A stretch of 59,644 bases of DNA from an uncultured Oscillospiraceae bacterium (GTDB lineage: Bacteria > Bacillota > Clostridia > Oscillospirales > Oscillospiraceae), in assembly GCA_949878425.1 (NCBI GenBank), contig CATLAL010000015.1, forward strand, positions 1 to 59,644. The letters are read 5' to 3'. Position numbers and translations under genes: made by a program. The stretch's first letter is position 1. Each line of letters begins with the position of its first letter. Shown here piece after piece: positions 17,515-25,139 of the stretch. The notes beneath the pieces are model-generated. The model did not search any database. It was given only the letters and a program-made list of their open reading frames with translations, and was not told where the DNA came from.

Positions 17515-17731
17515 CATTCTTTTTCTCGAGAGAAAAAGAATCAAAAAGAGCTTTCGTCGAAAGGCATTCGCCTTTCTCCGTATTTTTTAGAGACGATAGA
17601 TGGCACTTTGACCGTCCAGATGGGCGCTGAACCCCTTGACGCATAAAGAAGAAAAACATAAGCAAAGCGGAGCTTTGCGCAAAAGGTTTTTCTTTTTGAT
17701 ACTTTTTCTTTGTTCACAAAGAAAAAGTATG
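17515..17731. repeat. Composite AT-hairpin element between cooC and acsB
   Basis: A type 2 unit (perfect AT hairpin 17516-17541 with arm ATTCTTTTTCTC, then GAAAGGC-attc-GCCTTTC) and an inverted type 1 unit (GCAAAGC-gga-GCTTTGC, then AT hairpin 17699-17730 with 14-bp arms) face each other. The outer parts, AAAAAGTATCAAAAAGA and its complement, form terminal inverted repeats. The cooS-cooC gap has the same arrangement. Confidence 0.8.
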
Positions 17732-17744
17732 CCTGCCGTATGCC

Positions 17745-18512
17745 CTACTCCCCGGCGTCCATGCGGGCTTTGATGGCGCGGATCTCCTCCACGGCCTGGG
17801 GGCTGTAGTCGAAGGGGGACTGGCCGCTGCGGTCGGCCTCGATGACGTCGGCGCTGTAGTGGATGAAGCCCAGCAGGTCCTGGGCGGGGATGCGCGAGCG
17901 GAGGAACTCCTCGTCCCGCGCGTCCCGGACCTTGTTGGCCACCACCCGGACCTTGGTGACGCCGATGTCCGCAGCCAGCTGCTTGATGCGCTCATAGGTC
18001 TGAATGCTCCGGGCGCCGGGCTCGATGACCACGATGAACTGGTCCATCATGCTGGCCGTGCCCCGGCCCAGATGCTCCAGGCCCGCCTCCATATCCATCA
18101 CCACCACATCGTCCTTGCGGAACACCAGCTTGGACAGGATGGCCTTGAGCATCACATGCTCCGGACAGACGCAGCCGCTGCCGCCGGTGTCTACCGTACC
18201 CATCACCAACAGCTTTACGCCGTTTACGTCCTTGGAGAGCTTGTCGGGCAGATCGGAGACCTCTGGATTGAGCTTGTAGAAGGTGTTGGACTCGTTGGCG
18301 GCCGTCCGCTCCCGGGCCAGCTCCTTCATTTTGGACACGGGGACGATGGCGTTGACCTCCTCCTCCGTCAGCCCCAGTGCCAGGCCCAGATTCGCGTCCG
18401 GGTCCACGTCCGCGGCCAGAACGGCGCGGCCCTCCTGGGCGTAGAGCCGGCAGAGGGTGGAGGCAAAGGTGGTCTTGCCCACCCCGCCCTTGCCAGTGAT
18501 GGCGACTTTCAT
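17745..18512 (-). CDS. cooC: Nickel-insertion ATPase CooC (CODH maturation)
   Basis: This is a MinD/ParA-like P-loop ATPase of 255 aa that helps insert nickel into the CODH C-cluster. The N-terminus has the deviant Walker A motif GKGGVGKTT at about 7-15. The CooC-specific Cys pair CVCPEH, which binds Zn or Ni at the dimer interface, is near residue 112, and VVMDMEAGLEHLGRGT is the switch II region. GGGAGG precedes the ATG. Its place between cooS and acsB fits maturation of both nickel enzymes. Confidence 0.92.
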   Translation of the reverse strand: MKVAITGKGGVGKTTFASTLCRLYAQEGRAVLAADVDPDANLGLALGLTEEEVNAIVPVSKMKELARERTAANESNTFYKLNPEVSDLPDKLSKDVNGVKLLVMGTVDTGGSGCVCPEHVMLKAILSKLVFRKDDVVVMDMEAGLEHLGRGTASMMDQFIVVIEPGARSIQTYERIKQLAADIGVTKVRVVANKVRDARDEEFLRSRIPAQDLLGFIHYSADVIEADRSGQSPFDYSPQAVEEIRAIKARMDAGE

Positions 18513-18554
18513 GCGGGAACCCTCCCATGAGGTTGTTCATTCTTTAAGGTTGTT

Positions 18555-18775
18555 CATACTTTTTCTCGAGAGCGCCGCTTACGGCGCCCGCTGGGCGCCG
18601 GCGAGCCTAAACCGCCTTTCAGGCGGTCCACGGAAAAAGTATCAAAAAGAGCTTTTGTCGAAAGGCTAACGCCTTTCTCTATTTATATTTTATAAAAAGG
18701 CATAAGCAAAACGAAGTTTTGCGCAAAAAGTTTTTTCTTTTGATACTTTTCTTTTGTTCACAAAAGAAAAGTATG
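18555..18775. repeat. Composite AT-hairpin element between cooS and cooC, with nested GC-rich insert
   Basis: The layout matches 17515-17731: a type 2 unit at 18556-18670 and an inverted type 1 unit at 18703-18774, whose AT hairpin (18743-18774) is perfect. The loop of the left AT hairpin is split by a 67-bp GC-rich palindromic unit (18567-18633) ending CCACGG, so its arms are at 18556-18566 and 18634-18642. The same kind of insert splits the copy at 26.5 kb. Confidence 0.8.
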
Positions 18776-18781
18776 TATGCC

Positions 18782-20671
18782 TTAAATGCCCAGCGCTACG
18801 CGCTTGGCCTCGATGGCCTCGATCATACGGTCGCCCAGCTTCTCGATATCCAGCTCCACGGTATACTTAGCCTCGACCCAATCCTTGATGCCGTGCTCAC
18901 CCTGGAGGAGCTCAGTGACCTCGGTGGAGCCTCTGGTGTAGGGGTCCACGCCCAGGAAGGTATCGATACCGGTGGCGACGACGTAGTTGCCGATGGAGAC
19001 GGCCTTCTCGCTCATCCACTCGGGGGCACAGCCCACCAGGGGAATCTGGGAGATGTTCCAGCCGGAGTCCTTGGCGATATCGCTGGCCAGGACCATCATG
19101 CGGGAGATATCCACGCAGGAGCCCATGTGGAGCACCGGGGGAATGCCCACCAGCTCGCAGACACGCTTGAGGCCGTCGCCGCAGATTTCCTTGGCGTCCT
19201 TGCTCATGAGGCCGGACTTGGCGGCCGCCTGGGCGGCACAGCCGGAGACCACCAGGATGATGTCGTTTTTCAGCATCTTCTTCATGAGCTCAATGTGGGC
19301 CGTGTCCGGGCGGACCTTGGGGTTGTTGCAGCCCACGAAGGCGACGGCGCCCCGGAGCACGCCGGAGTTGACGCACTCGATAAGGGGCTTCATGGTGCCG
19401 GTGACGTCCACCTGGGTGTTGGTGACGCCGTCCAGGCACTTCTTGATGGCCTCCACGGAGTAGCCCACCGTGGCCTCGGTCTTGAGGTCGGGGATGTGGA
19501 CCAGGTCCTGGTTGCGGTTCTTGAAGTTCTCCACCGCCATGCGGACAATGGCCTTAGCGTTGTCGCCGGCGGTTTCCTCATTGAAGTGGATGAACTCGCT
19601 GTCCGGCATGCGGGCGATCTCGGAGGTCGTGATAAACTTGGTGTGGAAGCACTTGGAGAGGGGCCCCAGGGCGGGGAAGATGCACTGGACGTCCACCACG
19701 ATGGCCTCGCAGGCGCCGGTGAGGACCACGTTCTCCTGCTGGAGGAAGTTGCCGGCCATGGGGATGCCGTGGCGCATGGCCACCTCGTTGGCGGTGCAGC
19801 ACACGCCGCAGATGTTGATGCCCTTGGCGCCGTTGGCCTTGGCCAGGGCGATCATCTCGGGGTCCTGGGCGTAGAACACGATCATTTCGGAGAGGGAGGG
19901 GTCGTGGCCGTGAACCACGATATTCACCATGTCCTTATCCATAACGCCCAGGTTGGCGGTGGTATCCACCGGCTTGGGGGTGCCGAAGAGGACGTCGGAG
20001 AACTCGGTGCCGCACATGGACCCGCCCCAGCCGTCGCACAGGCCGGCCCGCAGGGACTGGCGAATGAGCGCCTCCGGCAGGGAGGAGCAGCCCATGTGGG
20101 TCATGTGCAGGGACTGGGAGACCTCCCGGTCAATGGCCCGGGGCTCGATGCCCGCCTCGTGCCAGAGCTTGCGGGTATGCTCCGGGGCCCGGGAGAGGAA
20201 GCGCTGGAGGCCAAAGGGCTTGCCGTACTCCATGAGGGCGGTCTCCGCCACCTCGTGGGCCAGGTCGTAGATGTCCTTGCCCTCGGTGGCAATGCCCCAC
20301 TCGCCGGCGATCCGCTTAAGCTTCTCGGGGTCCTTGACGGTGTAGTTGCCGCCCTCCTTGGCCTGGTAGAGGGTGTGGCAGATGCTGCGGCCGTGGTCGG
20401 AGTGGGTGGCCGCGCCGCCGGCGGTGAAGCGCAGATAGTTGCGGCCCACAATGCCGTGGACATCGCAGCCGCAGATGCCCCGGGGGGCCTTGGGCGTGAT
20501 GCGGCAGGGGCCCATGGAGCAGATGCGGCAGCAGACGCCGTCCTCACCGAATTTGCAGTGGGGCGTCTGGTTCTTCACCCGCTGCTGCCAGGAGTCCGCT
20601 CCTACCTGACGGCCGGTCTCCAGCAGCCGCTCGGTGGCCTGTTCCATTTGCTCGACAGTGATCAGTTTCAT
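18782..20671 (-). CDS. cooS: Anaerobic carbon monoxide dehydrogenase catalytic subunit
   Basis: This Ni-Fe enzyme interconverts CO and CO2. At 629 aa it is a normal CooS. The N-terminal cysteines CCRICSMGPCRI and GICGCDVHG hold the D and B clusters, and the later Cys/His residues of the C-cluster region (VLTGACEAIVVDVQCIFP; FVGCNNPK; VSGCAAQAA) are present. It is the first gene of cooS-cooC-acsB and supplies CO to ACS. The ATG has no close ribosome site. AAAGGAG lies about 40 nt upstream, separated from the ATG by a GGAAAGCG/CGCTTTCC hairpin. Confidence 0.95.
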   Translation of the reverse strand: MKLITVEQMEQATERLLETGRQVGADSWQQRVKNQTPHCKFGEDGVCCRICSMGPCRITPKAPRGICGCDVHGIVGRNYLRFTAGGAATHSDHGRSICHTLYQAKEGGNYTVKDPEKLKRIAGEWGIATEGKDIYDLAHEVAETALMEYGKPFGLQRFLSRAPEHTRKLWHEAGIEPRAIDREVSQSLHMTHMGCSSLPEALIRQSLRAGLCDGWGGSMCGTEFSDVLFGTPKPVDTTANLGVMDKDMVNIVVHGHDPSLSEMIVFYAQDPEMIALAKANGAKGINICGVCCTANEVAMRHGIPMAGNFLQQENVVLTGACEAIVVDVQCIFPALGPLSKCFHTKFITTSEIARMPDSEFIHFNEETAGDNAKAIVRMAVENFKNRNQDLVHIPDLKTEATVGYSVEAIKKCLDGVTNTQVDVTGTMKPLIECVNSGVLRGAVAFVGCNNPKVRPDTAHIELMKKMLKNDIILVVSGCAAQAAAKSGLMSKDAKEICGDGLKRVCELVGIPPVLHMGSCVDISRMMVLASDIAKDSGWNISQIPLVGCAPEWMSEKAVSIGNYVVATGIDTFLGVDPYTRGSTEVTELLQGEHGIKDWVEAKYTVELDIEKLGDRMIEAIEAKRVALGI

Positions 20672-20743
20672 AGCCGGAATGTGGAAAGCGCAGCCTTTAC
20701 GCTTTCCTTGCTCCTTTCTCTGATATGCTTGATATAGGGCGTA

Positions 20744-20761
20744 TTGTCACATTTTTCACAA
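20744..20761 (-). promoter_or_regulatory. Rex-like operator in the cooS leader
   Basis: Minus-strand TTGTGAAAAATGTGACAA resembles the Rex operator (TTGTGAA-N4-TTCACAA), with two mismatches in the right half. It lies just downstream of the -10 box, where a repressor would block initiation. Rex senses NADH/NAD and controls fermentation and acetogenesis genes in clostridia. The assignment is by motif only. Confidence 0.45.
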
Positions 20762-20774
20762 TGACATTGGTTGT

Positions 20775-20803
20775 ATTCTAACAAACTTCCGACGAAAAAG
20801 CAA
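20775..20803 (-). promoter_or_regulatory. Promoter of cooS-cooC-acsB
   Basis: On the minus strand, TTGCTT and TAGAAT are 17 bp apart, giving a leader of about 95 nt before the cooS ATG. Confidence 0.6.
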
Positions 20804-20992
20804 GTGTTAAATCCCCCCTCCGGGGTTTTTTCCGGCTGGGAATGAAAATTCAGCGGAATGTACAAAGGGACGGCTCCGTCTCACAACCGGCCGCAAGAAA
20901 AACCCGGCCGCAGGCCGGGGAAAGGGGGGGCTATCTGGGCGCTTCTGGAACAAAAAATGTGAAATCGTCCCTCCCGGCCGGAGGGGCGGCGC

Positions 20993-21361
20993 TCACTTGA
21001 CAAACTGCTCAATGGCCCGGTTCAGCTCATCGATCGCCATCCGGTCCCTGCTCTCCATGGCGTCCGCCACGCAGTGCTCCAGGTGGTCCTTGAGGACCAC
21101 CTTGCCGGCGTTGTTGATGGCGCTGCGGACCGCGGCCAGCTGCACCAGGACCTCCGCGCAGTCCCGGCCCTCCTCTACCATGGCCTTGACCCGCTCCAGG
21201 TGGCCGATGGCCCGGGCCAGACGGTTGACCACCGCCTTGGTGTGGGTGTGAACGTGGGGCGCGCTGGCTCCGTGGGTGTGGTCATGGGGAATGCCGTGGG
21301 CGTGCATATAGGCGTGGTCCGCCTCCCGCTCCGCGGCGGCTGCGCGCTTTTCCTCCTGCAT
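20993..21361 (-). CDS. CsoR/RcnR-family metal-sensing repressor with His-rich N-terminus
   Basis: A 122-aa all-helical DUF156 repressor. The CsoR metal site is complete: Cys68 (RDCAEV), His93 and Cys97 (KDHLEHC). Before the core, residues 16-40 hold a His-rich tail (HAYMHAHGIPHDHTHG...HVHTHT), common in Firmicute members. The Cys-His-Cys set suggests Cu(I), but the His tail could bind nickel or zinc. No metal exporter is adjacent, so its target is unclear; it may control only itself. The 320-bp gap from here to the cooS start holds the cooS promoter and GC hairpins but no gene. Confidence 0.85.
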   Translation of the reverse strand: MQEEKRAAAAEREADHAYMHAHGIPHDHTHGASAPHVHTHTKAVVNRLARAIGHLERVKAMVEEGRDCAEVLVQLAAVRSAINNAGKVVLKDHLEHCVADAMESRDRMAIDELNRAIEQFVK

Positions 21362-21411
21362 GAATCTGTGCCTCCTCTCGCCGCGGGAGTAGTATCTGCC
21401 GCGGGGGCTCT

Positions 21412-21457
21412 ATTTTATCAGAGAATTCCCGGCAGGACAACCCCCATCGGGGGTTGT
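21412..21457 (-). promoter_or_regulatory. Promoter and perfect dyad upstream of csoR-like gene
   Basis: On the minus strand, TTGTCC and TAAAAT are 17 bp apart. A perfect palindrome at 21437-21457 (ACAACCCCC around ATC) covers the -35 box. G/C-tract dyads are typical operators of CsoR/RcnR proteins. On the plus strand it could also be read as a terminator (TTTTAATTTT follows), but no plus-strand gene precedes it. Confidence 0.5.
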
Positions 21458-21472
21458 TTTAATTTTCAGGGG

Positions 21473-21535
21473 AAGTGCCTATCTGCACGGCAGCACCGGG
21501 GGGCACCCCCGGGACTGTCGAGTAGATAGGCACTT
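21473..21535. repeat. Hairpin repeat with AAGTGCCTATCT ends
   Basis: 12-bp perfect inverted ends (AAGTGCCTATCT / AGATAGGCACTT) enclose a CGGGGGG/CCCCCG stem. It is related to 9497-9554 and to the ends of 5759-6099. Confidence 0.7.
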
Positions 21536-21570
21536 TAAAAATTGCCCCCTGGGAAATGATTCCCCTTTGT

Positions 21571-23235
21571 TTAGTCCGGCGGGAGCTCCGGTTCCCCCTC
21601 CTCCGGCTGGACGGGCGGGCCGGACGCGCCCCCATCCCCCGGTCCGTCGGGCGAGGGCATGCCGGCCGTGCCGGTGAGGATGATCCGGTTCCGGCTCTTG
21701 TAGCTGCTGCGGGCCTCCTCCTCGCTGGAGAGGAGACGGCCGCTGCCGTCGTAGACGTTGCGGTAGGTGACCACCTCGTAGCCCCTGTACCCGCTCTGCT
21801 GCTGGCGCTGCTCCCCCCAGGGCAGCTCTTCCGTCTCCACGTACTCCGTCTCATACTCCGTGGTCCCCAGCACCCTGTGGGTCATCTCCACGTAGGTGTC
21901 GTCGGTCTTAGTGCCCAGGATGGTGACCGTCAGACGGCTGTGGTCGTAGGCCACGTCGATGCGGATGGGGTAGCCGGTGTTGTTGCGGAAGCGGAACTCC
22001 GGCCCGCCCCAGCTGACGGTGGCGTCCATGCCCAGAGTGACGTAGCCCGGCCAGTAGCGGTGGTTGTAGCGCTCCACGATCTCCAGGTTGCTCAGCAGGG
22101 CGGCCAGATAGATGGTGCTGCTGGTCTGGCAGATGCCGCCGCCTATGGTGTCCACGGTCTCGCCGTTGACATAGGAGGCCGCCGCGCCGAAGCCCCGGGC
22201 GGCGGTCCGCTCCCCCACCACCAGGTTGTAGTCAAAGAGGTCGCCGTCGTTGAGCACCGTGCCGTTTACCAGGCTCCCGGAGAGCTTGACATTGCCCTTG
22301 CGCACGCCGGTGCCGCTGACCGTGGTGGTGGCCGTACCCAGAACATCCCGGAAGAGCACCGCCTCCAGCTCCTGGGCGGTGAGCTCCGGGGCGAGGACCC
22401 GGGCGGGGAGGGGGATGGTCTCGCCTGGGGCGGCGGACTCCAGGGCCAGCTGGGCGGCGGGCAGGTCCAGGGCCGCGCCGGGCCGGCCCTCCACCACCCG
22501 GCCCAGCTCCACGTCGTAGCGGGCGGGGGTGGCCGCGCCCTCCAGCTCCGAGGCCGTCCGCTCCAGGTCCAGGGGGAGGGCGGCGATCTCCGACCAGGGG
22601 GCCTCCACCGCGCCGGCCTTCCCCTCCAGGGCCAGGAGAGCGTCCACCAGCCCCTCCTGGTCCAACGCCCGGCCGTCGGCGGGCTTGGTGGCAAAGAGTC
22701 CCTCATCGGTTAAGGCGCAGGCGCCGTCCACAGCGGCGCGGTCAAACTGCTGGGCCAGCTCCGCGGCAGTCCGCCGGAGGACCTCCTCGTCAAAGCCAAT
22801 CACATCCGGCTCCAGCCGGGTTTCGGCGCCCAGGCGGCCCCGAAGCATGGTCCAGGCGTTTTTAAACCATCCGGCGGCCCCCTCCTCCCGGCCCACGCCC
22901 CAGGCAAGAGAGCGCAGATGCGCCTCATCCACCCGGGCCCCCAACTCCTCTCGGGTGTAGACCGCCAGCTCCTGCCCGCCGGCGGAGACGGACACCTCCC
23001 CGGGGAGGAGCCCCTCCGCTGGCAGGCGGGTCTCCAGCTGGACAAAGGACAGGCCGGAGAGGTCCGCGTCTCCAACCATAACGCCGGGGAACACCTCCTC
23101 GCAGCTGTTGGCGTAAAAGCCCAGCCCCAAAATGCCCCCCGTCAGCGCGCCGGCCAGGGCGGCGGCGGCAATCCAGACGATCCAGCGGCGTTTTTTGGCG
23201 GTAGCCGCCGCTCCCGCGGCCTGTTTTCCGTCCAT
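21571..23235 (-). CDS. VanW-family membrane-anchored protein
   Basis: The 554-aa protein has a short cytoplasmic N-terminus and one transmembrane helix (about 19-45). Two peptidoglycan-binding_4/YoaR-like repeats span about 75-300. A VanW domain follows (about 320-460) with GSLVNGTVLNDGDLFDYN and the diagnostic IGGGICQTSSTIY, then a low-complexity Pro/Glu/Gly tail. These proteins are thought to act at the cell wall; the activity is unknown. Multiple GGAGG repeats precede the ATG. It is monocistronic. Confidence 0.85.
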   Translation of the reverse strand: MDGKQAAGAAATAKKRRWIVWIAAAALAGALTGGILGLGFYANSCEEVFPGVMVGDADLSGLSFVQLETRLPAEGLLPGEVSVSAGGQELAVYTREELGARVDEAHLRSLAWGVGREEGAAGWFKNAWTMLRGRLGAETRLEPDVIGFDEEVLRRTAAELAQQFDRAAVDGACALTDEGLFATKPADGRALDQEGLVDALLALEGKAGAVEAPWSEIAALPLDLERTASELEGAATPARYDVELGRVVEGRPGAALDLPAAQLALESAAPGETIPLPARVLAPELTAQELEAVLFRDVLGTATTTVSGTGVRKGNVKLSGSLVNGTVLNDGDLFDYNLVVGERTAARGFGAAASYVNGETVDTIGGGICQTSSTIYLAALLSNLEIVERYNHRYWPGYVTLGMDATVSWGGPEFRFRNNTGYPIRIDVAYDHSRLTVTILGTKTDDTYVEMTHRVLGTTEYETEYVETEELPWGEQRQQQSGYRGYEVVTYRNVYDGSGRLLSSEEEARSSYKSRNRIILTGTAGMPSPDGPGDGGASGPPVQPEEGEPELPPD

Positions 23236-23283
23236 GGCAGCCTCCTCCTCCCGCCCAAAGGCGGGGTTGTTCCATTCTTTCTA

Positions 23284-23444
23284 GGGCCTGTTCACATAGG
23301 AGAAATGAGGGGATTTTCGAGCAAACTTTTGCCGTATGCAAGGCAAAAATTTCCTCGCGTACTGTCGTACGTTAAAACTTTTTAACGCGGCAGACGGCAA
23401 AATTGGCCGGAAAGCCCCGCGTTTCGCCTTATGTGAACAGGCCC
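23284..23444. mobile_element. 161-bp MITE with 15-bp TIRs, copy 1
   Basis: GGGCCTGTTCACATA at the left (23284-23298) is perfectly inverted at the right (23430-23444). The interior has GTACGTTAAAACTTTTTAAC and GCGGCAGACGGCAAAA. A diverged, inverted copy is at 54542-54704, so this is a dispersed family with no coding capacity. It lies upstream of the vanW-family gene. Confidence 0.8.
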
Positions 23445-23445
23445 C

Positions 23446-23686
23446 AGCGTCGAATGACAAGGGCAGGCGCGCCTCAAAGGCCCAGAAGGGGCGCGCTGGA
23501 GGCGCTGCCGCCCCTTGCCATTACACCCCTTCTGGGCCTTTGAGGGTCCGAAGGAGCTTTGCGGGAGCGGGACGTGTCCCTGGCAAGGCGGACGACAAAG
23601 CCTTCCTGCCGTAAGGCAAGAAGGACAACGCGGCCAGGGGCGCATCCAGCCCCGCAAAACCGCGCCTGCCCTTGCCATTCGACGCT
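23446..23686. mobile_element. 241-bp MITE-like element with 26-bp TIRs
   Basis: The first and last 26 bp (starting AGCGTCGAATG) are inverted repeats with one mismatch. Inside is a second, perfect 18-bp inverted repeat (23474-23491 with 23526-23543, arm starting TCAAAGGCCCAG). It directly abuts the preceding MITE, one base apart. No gene is credible inside, although its GC-rich palindromes open long spurious frames on both strands. Confidence 0.8.
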
Positions 23687-23838
23687 ACCCACAGTGTACC
23701 ACAGCGGGCCGAAAAAAGCAGTACAAATTTTGCGGGCGGGCCCGGTTGGTTTTTTGGGACATTGCCCTCCTTGGGCAGGCCCCTGACAGGCGCGGTCCGG
23801 CTTTCAGCCCAGAAAGTAAACCAATGCAATATTAATGG

Positions 23839-23867
23839 TTGACAATCCGAAAAAACTATGGTACAGT
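23839..23867 (+). promoter_or_regulatory. Promoter of bioY
   Basis: TTGACA and TACAGT are 17 bp apart, 33 bp before the ATG. No clear BirA operator was found. The 150 bp between the MITE and this promoter hold no gene. Confidence 0.65.
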
Positions 23868-23900
23868 ACAGGAGACAATCTTAGAAAAGGAGCTTGTTTG

Positions 23901-24455
23901 ATGGAGATGACTCTGCCAAAAAATCGCGCCAAGGATACCGCCTATATCGCTGTCTTTGTGGCTCTGATGGCCGTGTGCTCGTGGATTACGATTCCCACGC
24001 CAACCAGAATCGACTTTACGCTGCAAACGCTGGCCCTGTTTCTGGCGGTTGGCGTACTGGGCGGCTGGCGGGGGACCCTTGCCGTCGCGGCCTACCTCCT
24101 GCTGGGACTGGCAGGCGCGCCGGTGTTCTCCGGGTTCAGCGGAGGGCCCGGGGCGCTGCTAACCCCCAGCGGCGGCTACCTGGTGGGCTTCCTGTTCACC
24201 GCCCTGACCATGTGGGGCATGGAGCGGCTTCTGGGGCGGAAGCTGTGGGTTTTAGGGCTCAGCATGGCGCTGGGCATGGTGGTCTATGATGTGTTCGGCA
24301 CCGCCTGGTTTCTGGTCGTCTACCCCATGGGCGGCGAGACGGTGGGCCTCTTAACCGCCCTGACCTGGTGCGTATTCCCCTATCTGCCCTTTGACATCGC
24401 CAAGCTGGCGGTGGCCTTTGGCCTCTCCGGCCAGCTGCGCAGGCATGTCCGCTAG
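23901..24455 (+). CDS. bioY: BioY, biotin ECF transporter substrate-binding subunit
   Basis: BioY is the S component of the biotin energy-coupling-factor transporter. The 184-aa protein has six membrane helices and typical signatures: early PTRIDFTLQTLALFLA, then GAPVFSGFSGGPGALLTPSGGYLVGF and YDVFGTAWF. AAAGGAG precedes the ATG at 23901; a longer upstream frame would run through the promoter. The EcfA/T genes are elsewhere. The end overlaps the DUF1284 gene by 11 bp. Confidence 0.93.
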   Translation: MEMTLPKNRAKDTAYIAVFVALMAVCSWITIPTPTRIDFTLQTLALFLAVGVLGGWRGTLAVAAYLLLGLAGAPVFSGFSGGPGALLTPSGGYLVGFLFTALTMWGMERLLGRKLWVLGLSMALGMVVYDVFGTAWFLVVYPMGGETVGLLTALTWCVFPYLPFDIAKLAVAFGLSGQLRRHVR

Positions 24456-24909
24456 GCGCGCTCCGCAGCCGGCGGAGAGCCCCGGACGGGGACCGTCCCC
24501 GGACCGCGGGCCGGTCCTCCTTCGCCCCCACCACGGCATGTGTCTGGCCTATTTTGTGGGGCAGGGCTACAGCGAGGGCTTCTCCGCCCATATGGGGCGG
24601 GTGCTGGCCGGGCTGGGGCCGGATACGCCGGTCTGTCTGACTGTGGGGACAGACGCGGTCTGCGGCGCGTGCCCCAACAATCGGGGCGGCGTCTGCGAAA
24701 AGCCGGAGCTGGTGGCGGCGTACGACCAGGCGGTGTTGGAGCGGTGCGGCCTGGCGGAGGGGGACGTCCTCCCCTTCGGCGGTTTCACGGCCCTGGTCCA
24801 GGAGCGAATTTTGGCCGCCGGACTGCGGCGGAGCATCTGCGGAGGCTGCCAGTGGAGCGCCCTCTGCGACAGCCAGCCCAGCAGATGGGCGCAGGGCGCT
24901 CCCCGGTAA
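24445..24909 (+). CDS. DUF1284 cysteine-rich protein
   Basis: The core (LRPHHGMCLAYFVGQGYSEGF, then CGACPNNRGGVC and a final CGGCQWSALC) is characteristic of DUF1284, a small family with conserved His and Cys that probably binds metal or an iron-sulfur cluster. The function is unknown. The ATG at 24445 overlaps bioY and adds a Pro/Arg-rich lead of about 28 residues; an internal ATG at 24538 falls inside the PHHGMC motif and is unlikely. Coupling to bioY suggests co-expression, not shared function. Confidence 0.75.
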   Translation: MSARRAPQPAESPGRGPSPDRGPVLLRPHHGMCLAYFVGQGYSEGFSAHMGRVLAGLGPDTPVCLTVGTDAVCGACPNNRGGVCEKPELVAAYDQAVLERCGLAEGDVLPFGGFTALVQERILAAGLRRSICGGCQWSALCDSQPSRWAQGAPR

Positions 24910-24937
24910 GCGGGGCGCGGCATATCGCCGGCGCGGT

Positions 24938-24979
24938 AAAAACGCCAGGCTGAGGGATTCCTCCAGCCCGGCGTTTTTT
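24938..24979 (+). terminator. Terminator after bioY-DUF1284
   Basis: AAAAACGCC-a-GGCTG pairs with CCAGCC-c-GGCGTTTTTT, a strong stem with T6. Confidence 0.85.
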
Positions 24980-25033
24980 CGCCCTTTTGGGGAGCATTGA
25001 TGCTTTTTCTCGAAAAAAGTATCAGATTTCTAC

Positions 25034-25061
25034 TTGCCTTTTTCCCGTTTTTCAGTATACT
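25034..25061 (+). promoter_or_regulatory. Promoter of the MATE gene
   Basis: TTGCCT and TATACT are 16 bp apart, 78 bp before the start codon. A worn AT-hairpin remnant lies just upstream (about 24998-25023). Confidence 0.5.
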
Positions 25062-25139
25062 TTCTCTGGGGCGCATTTTCGCGGCCCGCCCCAGCGGGGC
25101 AGGAAAACACGGCGCCGCCGGAGAGGCGGAGGAGGAACC

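Noticed and set aside
20744..20766. A CooA (CO sensor) binding site in the cooS promoter
   Set aside because: TGTCA and TGACA are present but 13 bp apart, not the expected 6, and no cooA gene is visible.
21437..21470. A plus-strand terminator (ACAACCCCC hairpin with TTTTAATTTT)
   Set aside because: No plus-strand gene ends here. The overlap with the minus-strand -35 box makes an operator more likely, although this is not certain.
23446..23835. Several 70-106 aa frames on both strands
   Set aside because: They lie within a palindromic MITE-like element, mirror each other and lack ribosome sites.
23690..23900. A BirA operator or riboswitch upstream of bioY
   Set aside because: No TTGTTAAC-type palindrome or recognisable riboswitch fold was found; only a standard promoter.
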